DNA of 5,665 nt from Angelakisella sp. (GCA_020024555.1 JAHHTQ010000051.1:1-5665); one strand, 5' to 3'. Positions 1 through 5,652 are shown, counted from the first letter of the stretch. Notes: generated by a model not told the origin, from the letters alone. Made by a program: numbers and translations.

Positions 1-55
1 CTATATGATATTTGCATCTCCAGCTTGAATGTGATAAACTATTTATGTCTTTCAT
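1..55 (-). CDS. tnpA: IS200/IS605-family transposase TnpA, N-terminal 18 codons (cut by window edge)
   Basis: Reading leftward from the ATG at 55-53 gives MKDINSLSHSSWRCKYHI, then the window ends. The pattern SLSH-x-x-W-x-C-KYHI is the characteristic start of the small IS200-type transposases, which are Y1 HUH single-strand DNA transposases of about 130-150 residues that cut and rejoin hairpin-marked ends. The start is fixed by an ideal ribosome site, AGGAGGA, six to seven bases upstream. The catalytic HUH and tyrosine lie outside the window, so integrity cannot be judged. The flanking hairpins (60-122, 151-175) match the known arrangement of an IS200 left end. It points away from the defence operon in the sense that the operon lies upstream of it on the same strand. 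I am confident of the family from the N-terminal signature, but only 18 residues are visible. Confidence 0.88.
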   Translation of the reverse strand, partial: MKDINSLSHSSWRCKYHI

Positions 56-59
56 GACA

Positions 60-122
60 AATCCTCCTATGTTTTTTATTTGGTTGCCAGACCATTTGAT
101 TTTATTTTATCATAGGAGGATT
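60..122 (-). promoter_or_regulatory. Inverted repeat sequestering the tnpA ribosome binding site
   Basis: Bases 60-71 (aatcctcctatg) and 111-122 (cataggaggatt) are a perfect 12-bp inverted repeat with a 39-base spacer. In the tnpA transcript the upstream arm is UCCUCC-like and pairs exactly with the AGGAGG ribosome site (complement of 63-68) that serves the ATG at 55. Translation would therefore be occluded, as is established for IS200. The spacer holds a smaller potential hairpin (TGGT 81-84 with ACCA 91-94). Pairing is seen directly; repression is inferred from the family. Confidence 0.8.
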
Positions 123-150
123 ATCTTTTTTACTATAAGTTTTTTTCTTA

Positions 151-175
151 CTCCCAGTTGAACTGGGGGTTTTTT
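151..175 (+). terminator. IS left-end hairpin with terminator form
   Basis: An 8-bp stem (151-158 with 162-169, one G-T pair, loop TGA) is followed by six T residues at 170-175, a textbook intrinsic terminator for rightward transcription. In minus-strand orientation it is the first hairpin of the IS200-like left end, where such a structure is normally the TnpA recognition site and also shields the element from outside transcription. On the minus strand the U-tract is missing, so leftward termination would be weaker. Confidence 0.65.
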
Positions 176-199
176 CATGCCTTTTCGGCGCCAATCAAA

Positions 200-248
200 A
201 CCTCATTATTTTAGACTTAAAAAATCTAAAGTAATGAGGTCTTTTTTT
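200..248. terminator. Strong 16-bp hairpin terminator, probably bidirectional
   Basis: Bases 200-215 pair with 225-240 over 16 consecutive positions with a single G-T pair and a 9-base loop. Rightward the stem is followed by C and seven T; leftward it is followed by TTTTG. It lies between the remains of the methyltransferase downstream of the operon and the IS left end, and is the best candidate for ending leftward transcription from the three-gene operon. Its longer T-run faces right, although no rightward gene is visible in the window. Confidence 0.75.
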
Positions 249-271
249 CTATTTATTCTTCTGTCATCTAT

Positions 272-311
272 CCACACCCCAATGTCATTTGTAAAACGAC
301 ATTTTTTGTGG
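272..311. repeat. Two-part stem-loop of unknown role
   Basis: CCACA at 272-276 pairs with TGTGG at 307-311, and after an internal loop AATGTC at 281-286 pairs with GACATT at 298-303, with three further possible pairs inside. The structure overlaps the possible distal trace of the decayed methyltransferase, so it may be fortuitous. On the plus strand the inner stem runs into a short T tract, giving a weak terminator look. Its function is unknown. Confidence 0.3.
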
Positions 312-341
312 GTAAGCAAAATTGCATATTAAAATCTACAA

Positions 342-358
342 AGCGGTTTTTAACCGCT
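342..358 (-). terminator. Possible weak terminator hairpin downstream of the operon
   Basis: AGCGGTT at 342-348 and AACCGCT at 352-358 form a perfect 7-bp stem with a 3-base loop, about 150 bases after the helicase stop codon. On the minus strand it is followed by TTGTAGATTTT, a poor U-tract, so it would be a weak terminator or a 3'-end stabiliser at best. It sits just past the EPQY motif of the methyltransferase remnant, on the stop codon that closes its reading frame. Confidence 0.35.
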
Positions 359-506
359 ATAAAAGATTCAGGGTGTATTGTGGTTCTATGTAAATACATT
401 TTATTTTGTCAGCATATTCTTGCTCAAATGCTTTTAGAACTAAAACAGTCGCTGTGAATAATTGAATATTTGCAATTTAATTGTTGATTTTTTAATATTT
501 TTAACA

Positions 507-3425
507 TTATATCTCCAAAAACCCATCTTCAAATGCGCTTGGATATTGGAAAGTCTTTTCACTTCCTCCAAATATAACCGTTATCTTGCTGTTTTTGATA
601 GACAGTGATGTAATTTTTCCTTTCCCAAAAGCTTTATGAGTAACTGTTGCGCCAACTTTTACTTTTGTGTAATCGATTTTTGGTTTAGCATTTGGAATAG
701 CAGGCTTCGGTGTTGGCGGAATAAAAGCAGGTTTGTATGTGGAAGTTGTATTTTGCCTTGGAATATATACGCTGTTATTGTGTGATTTTGGTTTTGATAC
801 TTGCTTTTGTGGAGTAACTACTTTTTCTTCTTTTGTTTCACTTTCGTAATATGGTTTATTGGTAATATCATTTATATCACGTTTTGCCACAATCATGGAT
901 TTTGCAAACATAGTGTTCATAGAATCATAATCTTCACGTGAAAGAACAGTACTGTATAGACCGACGTTTTCTCCTGCGTGTCTGTCGATACCCGTATACA
1001 AAAGACTTGCGTCCTCATAACGCTTGAATTTATATACTGCATCATTCATAAGGGATTCATTAAATACACCAATAGATACAAACAAATCAAAATCCTTTAC
1101 AGTCAGTCCTGTTACCTTTCTGAATAAATCCGGTTCAAGCTGTGTGATTACATCTTTCAAGCTATATTCACGATAGTCTGTTAAATACATAAATACAGGA
1201 ACTCTTGTCGCAAATTTTATTAGCTTTTCCTGTATCATTTTCCGCTTTGATTTATATTCTTTTTCTGCTTCGCTAAGTTCTTTCTTTTGCTTTTCGGTAG
1301 GGTGTTCATTATCTTTTTTTGCTTTTTTAACTGCTTCCGATTTGTTTATAATAGTCGCAATATCAGCATTTAAACTACGGAATCCTTCAATACGCATAAG
1401 AGCGTCCATAGCGTCTTTACTTGCAAGTAATCGGGCAAGAGTATCGTTATCTACATTTACAAGTAATGCTGATTCCCAACGTTTGGCAAGAAGAGTTGCC
1501 GATGTACCAGCCATTGCAATATCAAGAATTTCTCCTGCGTTTACCTGTCGCATACCGCTTCCGTCATAGGCAAGTACAGGTAAGAAGCTTATGAAGTCTC
1601 CAACTTTCTTTTCGGGATTATTTTCGTTTACATTCAATCTGCAACTGTAATCTGATATTTGTCGGAGCGCTCTGTCAAGTGCGAAATCGAACACATAACA
1701 TTCGTGCTTTACAATTTCTTTTTCACCTTTTTCGGTCTTTATCTCCCAAGGTGATTGCACACGGAACGCCGCCTGAAAATATGTTTCGGGACTTGATAAA
1801 TTACAAAGCATAAATATACCCGTCCACGGCTTAACCGTTACGCCTGTCATTAGCTTGCCACAAGACAGGGTTATGGTTTTTGTTGAAAGCGGATCACCCA
1901 TAGATTTTTGAACAGGTTCAAGAGCTGCCACGCCAATACCGGCTTTTGTACCTGCGCAGACATTTACTTTATAGTCATTAAAAAAAGTGTTTTGTTTCTG
2001 CCTTAACAAATTACCCATAGCGTAGCACGATGCGACATTTGGCAAATACCAAAGAGTGTGGGACAGAACATTTAAAAGAGTAACATCAGAAAAAGGCATA
2101 GGCGGTTTTTTTGCGCCTTGCTTTAATTCATCAACGGTTGTTTCAAGGAAAGCTCCACGTATTAGGTCAAGCCATTTTTGAACATAGTCCTCATATTTGA
2201 ATTTTGCGTTTTCTCCGTCACCCTCAGCTTTAAAAAACAAATTTAAGTCAAATTCATCAAATTCGCCCTGCTTAGCTATTTTCTGTATGCTGTCGGGAAT
2301 TTTGTATGTCATCATAATCATTTTTGGAAGAGCAGAGTAGGGATTGTTTGGACCAACCCAAGAATTTTTTGCTCTTTGCTCATCGGAATAAGTCCAGTTG
2401 TAAATTTGTTCTTCAATAAATTCGCCACTGTTTAAAGCTCTGAATGGAGTGCCTGATAAAAAAAGATAGTATGATGTAGTAATCGGTAGCCAGGTTTCGT
2501 CAAGCGCATCATTTCTATCGTACTTTGATAAATCATCTTGACTTTCTTCGTCATTTTCAAACAGATTTTTTGCATTTGTTTTCCATGCGCCAAAGTGATA
2601 TTCATCAAATATAACCAAATCCCAGTTTGTTTCGTGAACCCATTCGTTATTTGCCTTAATACCGCCTGTTTCACGGTTTACACCCAAGAAGTCTTGGAAA
2701 GAACCAAAGCAGACAATGGGTTTTGTCTTATTAGCCCGTATGTATTGCAAGTCAATGGTATCTTGCAAATTGTTATTGTCACGCGCAATAAACTGCCAAC
2801 CTTCAAAGTCAACGTGAGTCACCAAATCTTCACGCCAAGCCACTTGAACGGCAGGCTTAAACGTAAGGACAAGCACACGTTGAAAGTTCATTTTTTTTGC
2901 AAGCTCGTATGCGGCGAAGGTTTTGCCAAAACGCATTTTTGCATTCCATAAAAATTTTGGCGTACGTGTTGAGCCTTCCTCATAAGCCGATTTGTAATAA
3001 TTCATTGTCATTTTGACAGCTTCTTCCTGTTCAGGACGCATACTGAATGTTTGGGTACGGTTTTCAGTATTTTGAGTATGATTTTTAACTGCTATAACAG
3101 CCGCTTTTACATCATTAACAGAACATCTGTACCATTCGCCACCAACACACTCAATATTTTTACGCTTTAACATCAAGTGTACGTCATGATCTGTAAAGCT
3201 TGTTCCGTCTGAGTACATAGCAGATTCACGCAATACAATTTTGTACGGTACTTTTCCATCGGGACGTTTTGTAGGATATTGTTGAGCAACACGTTTATCA
3301 ATATCGACTGATGTATAGCCAACTTTCAGACAACCTGGATATGATATATCCTCATAAGCATAAATCATAGGGTGTGACTTTGTTCTGTTATGTAAAAAGC
3401 TCTGTAAATTGGTTAAGTCTGCCAT
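507..3425 (-). CDS. GIY-YIG-like nuclease / SF2 helicase restriction subunit with C-terminal Tudor-like module
   Basis: This 972-residue protein is the presumed translocating restriction subunit of the operon. Residues about 19-110 resemble the T5orf172/GIY-YIG group: IYAYE at 21-25, LKVGYT at 33-38, R45, an H83 region and GEWYR at 96-100. The position usually held by the catalytic Glu appears to be Asp79, so activity is uncertain. The SF2 core follows: a Q-motif-like MRPEQ (129-133), a variant Walker A NAKMRFGKT (161-169, Lys168), Walker B FDEYH (273-277), motif III FLSGTPFR (322-329), and motifs V-VI around LMTGVTV (525-531) and FQAAFRVQ (550-557, Arg555). Residues 695-735 are highly charged and probably helical, 862-919 is a K/P/S/T-rich linker, and about 920-972 (VGATVTHKAFGKGKITS then VxF) looks like the Tudor-type tail of UvrD/PcrA. 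No PD-(D/E)xK site is evident. The ATG overlaps the stop of the upstream methyltransferase gene (TAATG), implying coupled translation. The helicase assignment is firm; nuclease activity and target specificity are inferred. Confidence 0.9.
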   Translation of the reverse strand: MADLTNLQSFLHNRTKSHPMIYAYEDISYPGCLKVGYTSVDIDKRVAQQYPTKRPDGKVPYKIVLRESAMYSDGTSFTDHDVHLMLKRKNIECVGGEWYRCSVNDVKAAVIAVKNHTQNTENRTQTFSMRPEQEEAVKMTMNYYKSAYEEGSTRTPKFLWNAKMRFGKTFAAYELAKKMNFQRVLVLTFKPAVQVAWREDLVTHVDFEGWQFIARDNNNLQDTIDLQYIRANKTKPIVCFGSFQDFLGVNRETGGIKANNEWVHETNWDLVIFDEYHFGAWKTNAKNLFENDEESQDDLSKYDRNDALDETWLPITTSYYLFLSGTPFRALNSGEFIEEQIYNWTYSDEQRAKNSWVGPNNPYSALPKMIMMTYKIPDSIQKIAKQGEFDEFDLNLFFKAEGDGENAKFKYEDYVQKWLDLIRGAFLETTVDELKQGAKKPPMPFSDVTLLNVLSHTLWYLPNVASCYAMGNLLRQKQNTFFNDYKVNVCAGTKAGIGVAALEPVQKSMGDPLSTKTITLSCGKLMTGVTVKPWTGIFMLCNLSSPETYFQAAFRVQSPWEIKTEKGEKEIVKHECYVFDFALDRALRQISDYSCRLNVNENNPEKKVGDFISFLPVLAYDGSGMRQVNAGEILDIAMAGTSATLLAKRWESALLVNVDNDTLARLLASKDAMDALMRIEGFRSLNADIATIINKSEAVKKAKKDNEHPTEKQKKELSEAEKEYKSKRKMIQEKLIKFATRVPVFMYLTDYREYSLKDVITQLEPDLFRKVTGLTVKDFDLFVSIGVFNESLMNDAVYKFKRYEDASLLYTGIDRHAGENVGLYSTVLSREDYDSMNTMFAKSMIVAKRDINDITNKPYYESETKEEKVVTPQKQVSKPKSHNNSVYIPRQNTTSTYKPAFIPPTPKPAIPNAKPKIDYTKVKVGATVTHKAFGKGKITSLSIKNSKITVIFGGSEKTFQYPSAFEDGFLEI

Positions 3426-4966
3426 TACTCATCACCACCCAAATCCATTGGTTTTATCATTGATTCTATAAAATTAATTTCTTCTTCGGATAAATTGTAT
3501 TTTTTATAAAGTTTTTCATCTGTCCAAAGTTTTGAAAAGTCTTGAATTGGTATAAATATAAATTTGTCTTTTGATATATTAATTGAAGTTAGTGCTTGTA
3601 GTAAAAGAAATCTAAAAAATTTAGTAGACATATATTTTTTTAAATTATTAGCAATATTATAATTTGTAAAAGATCCTAAACACAGATAAGTCTCAGTGCA
3701 TATTTCATTTGGTAATAATACTTTCATTGTTGCAGATATAACCTGATATTTTCCATCACTAGAAGGTTTATTGCCACCTGACATAGCTTTTGTCATCATA
3801 ACTTTATATTTATTAATAATATTGTTTTTATCAGATACTTTTGAACTTTCAATATATGATTTACCTTTTAAAGAGTAAAGTATTAAATCAGAATCGCTTT
3901 TATTTTCATGACCATTTTCTTTACTTTCTAAATTGAAGCAGTTCCTAGAATATACAATATTATCAATAGTATCTTCATTTAGAAGTTTGATTTTTCTAAT
4001 TATATTTATAGAAACATTATCACGTACAAAAACTTCAAATTCGTTTAATTCTCTAATGCTTTCAGATATTGTATCATTACCTTTTTTATTGATAACTTTA
4101 CATTTTCCATTGTAGTCTCGTTCCCATAGAAAATAGTTAACACCACCAGCTATTGTAACACCAGGAAAACAATCTGCACTATTTGCATAGTCAACTAATG
4201 TAGAAATTTTTTTGCAAGTTAGCATCTTTTTCCTAAATTCATCTAAACCTTTACCACCAGCAAACCATCTTGATGGTGTAATCATAGTTAGATATTTAGG
4301 ATTTATTTTTTGAGCTTGCACTATAAAATGTTGGTATATAGGCATAGCACTTGAACCTGTTCCACCTCCATCATTAAGTTGATAAGGTGGATTTCCGATA
4401 ATAACATCAAATTTCATATTAAATATTGCCTCCGGTTTTGTTGTATGTATCAGTTCATAGGCGTGTGATTCAAGTTCTTCACCACGAGTGGCTTTTCCGT
4501 ATTCTTTTTCACTTGCTCCACAAAACAGACACTTTCCGTCTTTAAAAGTGTGTTCTATATTTTTAAAACGAATATTGCCGTCTATATTTTCAAATTTAGT
4601 TACAGAATATTCCATATTTGCGCATTTTGAACAGTATAGACTACGCCTTGAAAGATGACTTGTAAGCTCTGTGATAGCTATGCCATACAGTTGCTTTTGA
4701 AATATATGATCTATTCTTTCCTGTAAATCGGGTATTGTCTTTTCAATTCCAACAATAAGACGCTTAGCTATTTCCCTTAAAAATATGCCTGACTTTGTTG
4801 TTGGATCCAAAAAAGTTGTTTCCGGATTTGAAAATAATTCCTGCGGTAACATATCAAGCATTGCATTCGCAATTTCAGGTGGAGTAAATACTTCATCATT
4901 TGACAGATTTGCTATACATGACAAAACATCAGGATTATACATATTACTGCTGTAAAAATCACTCAT
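3425..4966 (-). CDS. Eco57I-type N6-adenine DNA methyltransferase, catalytic and specificity subunit
   Basis: A 513-residue protein expected to methylate adenine N6 at the system's recognition site. EVFTPPEIANAML (25-37) is the usual N-terminal helix motif of gamma-class enzymes. FLDPTTKSGIFL (52-63) occupies motif I but lacks the usual G-x-G. FDVIIGNPPYQL (186-197) is an unmistakable catalytic motif IV, followed by ITPSRWFAGGKG (229-240) and GGVNYFLWER (274-283), typical of Eco57I-type RM methylases. Cys112, Cys115, Cys146 and Cys149 form two CxxC pairs between motifs I and IV, a likely zinc site. Residues from about 285 to the end are the presumed target-recognition part. That half is much more AT-rich than the rest: several 60-base lines at 3541-3900 have 18-23% GC by hand count, against about 40% in sampled helicase lines. 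The ATG overlaps the upstream gene by 8 bases and is preceded by AGGAAGG (9-base spacing) and GAGG (3-base spacing). No endonuclease domain is visible, so cleavage is presumably done by the downstream helicase protein. Confidence 0.9.
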   Translation of the reverse strand: MSDFYSSNMYNPDVLSCIANLSNDEVFTPPEIANAMLDMLPQELFSNPETTFLDPTTKSGIFLREIAKRLIVGIEKTIPDLQERIDHIFQKQLYGIAITELTSHLSRRSLYCSKCANMEYSVTKFENIDGNIRFKNIEHTFKDGKCLFCGASEKEYGKATRGEELESHAYELIHTTKPEAIFNMKFDVIIGNPPYQLNDGGGTGSSAMPIYQHFIVQAQKINPKYLTMITPSRWFAGGKGLDEFRKKMLTCKKISTLVDYANSADCFPGVTIAGGVNYFLWERDYNGKCKVINKKGNDTISESIRELNEFEVFVRDNVSINIIRKIKLLNEDTIDNIVYSRNCFNLESKENGHENKSDSDLILYSLKGKSYIESSKVSDKNNIINKYKVMMTKAMSGGNKPSSDGKYQVISATMKVLLPNEICTETYLCLGSFTNYNIANNLKKYMSTKFFRFLLLQALTSINISKDKFIFIPIQDFSKLWTDEKLYKKYNLSEEEINFIESMIKPMDLGGDE

Positions 4967-4982
4967 AATCCTCTACCTTCCT
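4959..4982 (-). promoter_or_regulatory. Coupling junction between the two methyltransferase genes
   Basis: The genes share ATGAGTGA (4966-4959): ATG starts the second gene and TGA ends the first. The second gene's ribosome site (AGGAAGG at 4982-4976, GAGG at 4973-4970) lies inside the end of the first gene. Such an overlap normally gives coupled translation and near-equal subunit amounts, which fits a two-protein methyltransferase. Confidence 0.7.
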
Positions 4983-5615
4983 GTAATCTGTCAATGGGTA
5001 TTCATGAATTGGGGAGGGAATAAAGGCTTTTATCTCTTCGTCATATTCCCACCCGGATCTAAACATACTCATTTGTTCTTCGTGTCCGTCAAGTAGTTCG
5101 TTTAAAGCGAAATCTCTACGCTTTACTTTACTGTCGGTTACAAAATTCCATTCAGCAAAAATTATGGGTTTCTCGTCTGATGTAAGCATTGTAAGGGCAT
5201 CACCACATAAAATATTCTTTTTTAATATAAATTTGACCGCATTTCTGCATTCTTCATTTGCTTGTTCTTTAACATTTTTTGTATATTCTTTGTTCCAAAT
5301 ATTGTATAATCGTCCTCGACATTCTTCGGTATTATCTGGCAAAATATCAACTCCATAAATACTTGTAACAGCAAGTACCGAATATTTTTCATAATCAAAT
5401 GGACTCTTTGCATAACGATTCTTTACTACATTTAATTTTCTGTTTAAAATTTCTGCCAAAAAGTTTCCGTTTCCACACGCAGGCTCAAGAAATCTTGATT
5501 CAATACGTTCAGTTTCTTCTTTTATTAAATCAAGCATAGCATTAACTTCACGTTTATTGGTAAATACTTCGCCATGATCTGCTACACGTTGTTTTGATTT
5601 AACTTGTTCAGACAC
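4959..5615 (-). CDS. Short class I methyltransferase-like subunit with SAM motif but no NPPY
   Basis: A 218-residue protein opening the operon. GEVFTNKREVNAML (15-28) is the entry helix common to N6-adenine methylases. FLEPACGNGNFL (42-53) is a perfect SAM-binding motif I, GVDILPDN (88-95) is motif II with acidic Asp90, and NILCGDAL (134-141) is motif III. Where (D/N)PPY should follow, the sequence is KPIIFAEWNFV (149-159), so the catalytic motif is absent, and no target-recognition domain follows. Family members elsewhere are often annotated simply as SAM-dependent methyltransferases. The natural inference is a non-catalytic or SAM-supplying partner of the NPPY protein encoded next to it. 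The start is GTG, chosen because GGAAAGGGG lies 8 bases upstream and because the N-terminus KSKQRVADHGEVFT looks complete; however, no in-frame stop occurs between it and the window edge, so a longer form cannot be strictly excluded. The fold is sure; the partner role is inferred. Confidence 0.85.
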   Translation of the reverse strand: MSEQVKSKQRVADHGEVFTNKREVNAMLDLIKEETERIESRFLEPACGNGNFLAEILNRKLNVVKNRYAKSPFDYEKYSVLAVTSIYGVDILPDNTEECRGRLYNIWNKEYTKNVKEQANEECRNAVKFILKKNILCGDALTMLTSDEKPIIFAEWNFVTDSKVKRRDFALNELLDGHEEQMSMFRSGWEYDEEIKAFIPSPIHEYPLTDYRKVEDYE

Positions 5616-5623
5616 TATATTTT

Positions 5624-5632
5624 CCCCTTTCC
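5624..5632 (-). promoter_or_regulatory. Ribosome binding site deciding the GTG start of the first operon gene
   Basis: The minus strand reads GGAAAGGGG, then eight bases (AAAATATA), then GTG at 5615-5613. This is a strong Shine-Dalgarno match at good spacing, and it selects GTG over the ATT or ATA codons further upstream. The purine-rich site is the only good candidate in the 50 bases available. Confidence 0.75.
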
Positions 5633-5643
5633 GTTTTAGGAAA

Positions 5644-5652
5644 ATACTGTAT
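5644..5652. promoter_or_regulatory. Odd-centred palindrome upstream of the operon, possible -10 or operator
   Basis: ATAC-T-GTAT is a small palindrome about 30 bases before the GTG start. On the minus strand the surrounding bases (AACATACAGTATTTT) could also contain a -10-like hexamer. Any -35 element would be at or beyond the window edge, so neither reading can be tested here. Confidence 0.25.

Larger units (their letters stand above)
1..181 (-). mobile_element. IS200/IS605-family insertion sequence, left end (partial)
   Basis: The segment combines the start of tnpA, a long inverted repeat covering its ribosome site, and a G/C-rich hairpin just outside that. This is the known layout of IS200 left ends: an outer hairpin that is recognised by transposase and blocks transcription, and an inner one that represses translation. 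The outer boundary is inferred. IS200-type elements have no terminal inverted repeats and make no target duplication, and the cleavage site usually lies a short distance outside the outer hairpin, so about 175-190 is likely. The rest of the element is outside the window, so it is unknown whether a tnpB/RNA-guided nuclease gene accompanies it. Confidence 0.75.
263..476 (-). pseudogene. Decayed Type III Mod-like (beta-class) DNA methyltransferase fragment
   Basis: One open frame from 476 to 360 reads ...LVLKAFEQEYADKIKCIY-IEPQY-TLNLL and then stops (TAG, 359-357). This closely resembles the segment of Mod/N4-N6 methyltransferases in which 'NLLALKALEQEYAGKIKxIYIDPPYNTG' carries catalytic motif IV; here DPPY has become EPQY. 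There is no start codon or ribosome site, and the frame is closed just upstream by TAA (479-477). About 35 codons further on, in another frame (roughly 263-300), NDIGVWIDD resembles the '(D/N)DGxIWISIDD' segment that follows motif IV in this family, which suggests frameshifts and small deletions. The first half is convincing; the second is only suggestive. It differs in class from the NPPY enzyme of the adjacent operon, so it is the relic of another RM system, not a duplicate. The coordinates are approximate outside 360-476. Confidence 0.6.

Noticed and set aside
268..399. Small 43-residue open frame on the minus strand downstream of the operon
   Set aside because: It has no ribosome binding site, shows no recognisable features, and overlaps in another frame the segment with clear resemblance to a methyltransferase remnant.
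56..506. CRISPR array, tRNA or guide RNA in the non-coding stretch
   Set aside because: There are no direct repeats with regular spacing and no cloverleaf; the hairpins are single, unrelated inverted repeats explained by terminators and the IS end.
1342..1569. 75-residue open frame on the plus strand
   Set aside because: Antisense shadow of the helicase gene with no ribosome site or family resemblance.
2538..2951. 137-residue open frame on the plus strand
   Set aside because: It lies wholly antisense inside the conserved helicase motor domain, has hydrophobic shadow-type composition and no convincing start signal.
5222..5413. 63-residue minus-strand open frame inside the first methyltransferase gene
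   Set aside because: It overlaps the SAM-motif protein in another frame; the methylase frame is supported by motifs and a strong ribosome site.
507..5615. Calling the operon a classical Type III (Mod/Res), BREX or DISARM system
   Set aside because: The methylase is NPPY-type with Eco57I-like sequence, not DPPY Mod; the helicase lacks a visible C-terminal PD-(D/E)xK domain and carries an N-terminal GIY-YIG-like domain; none of the BREX or DISARM marker proteins is present.
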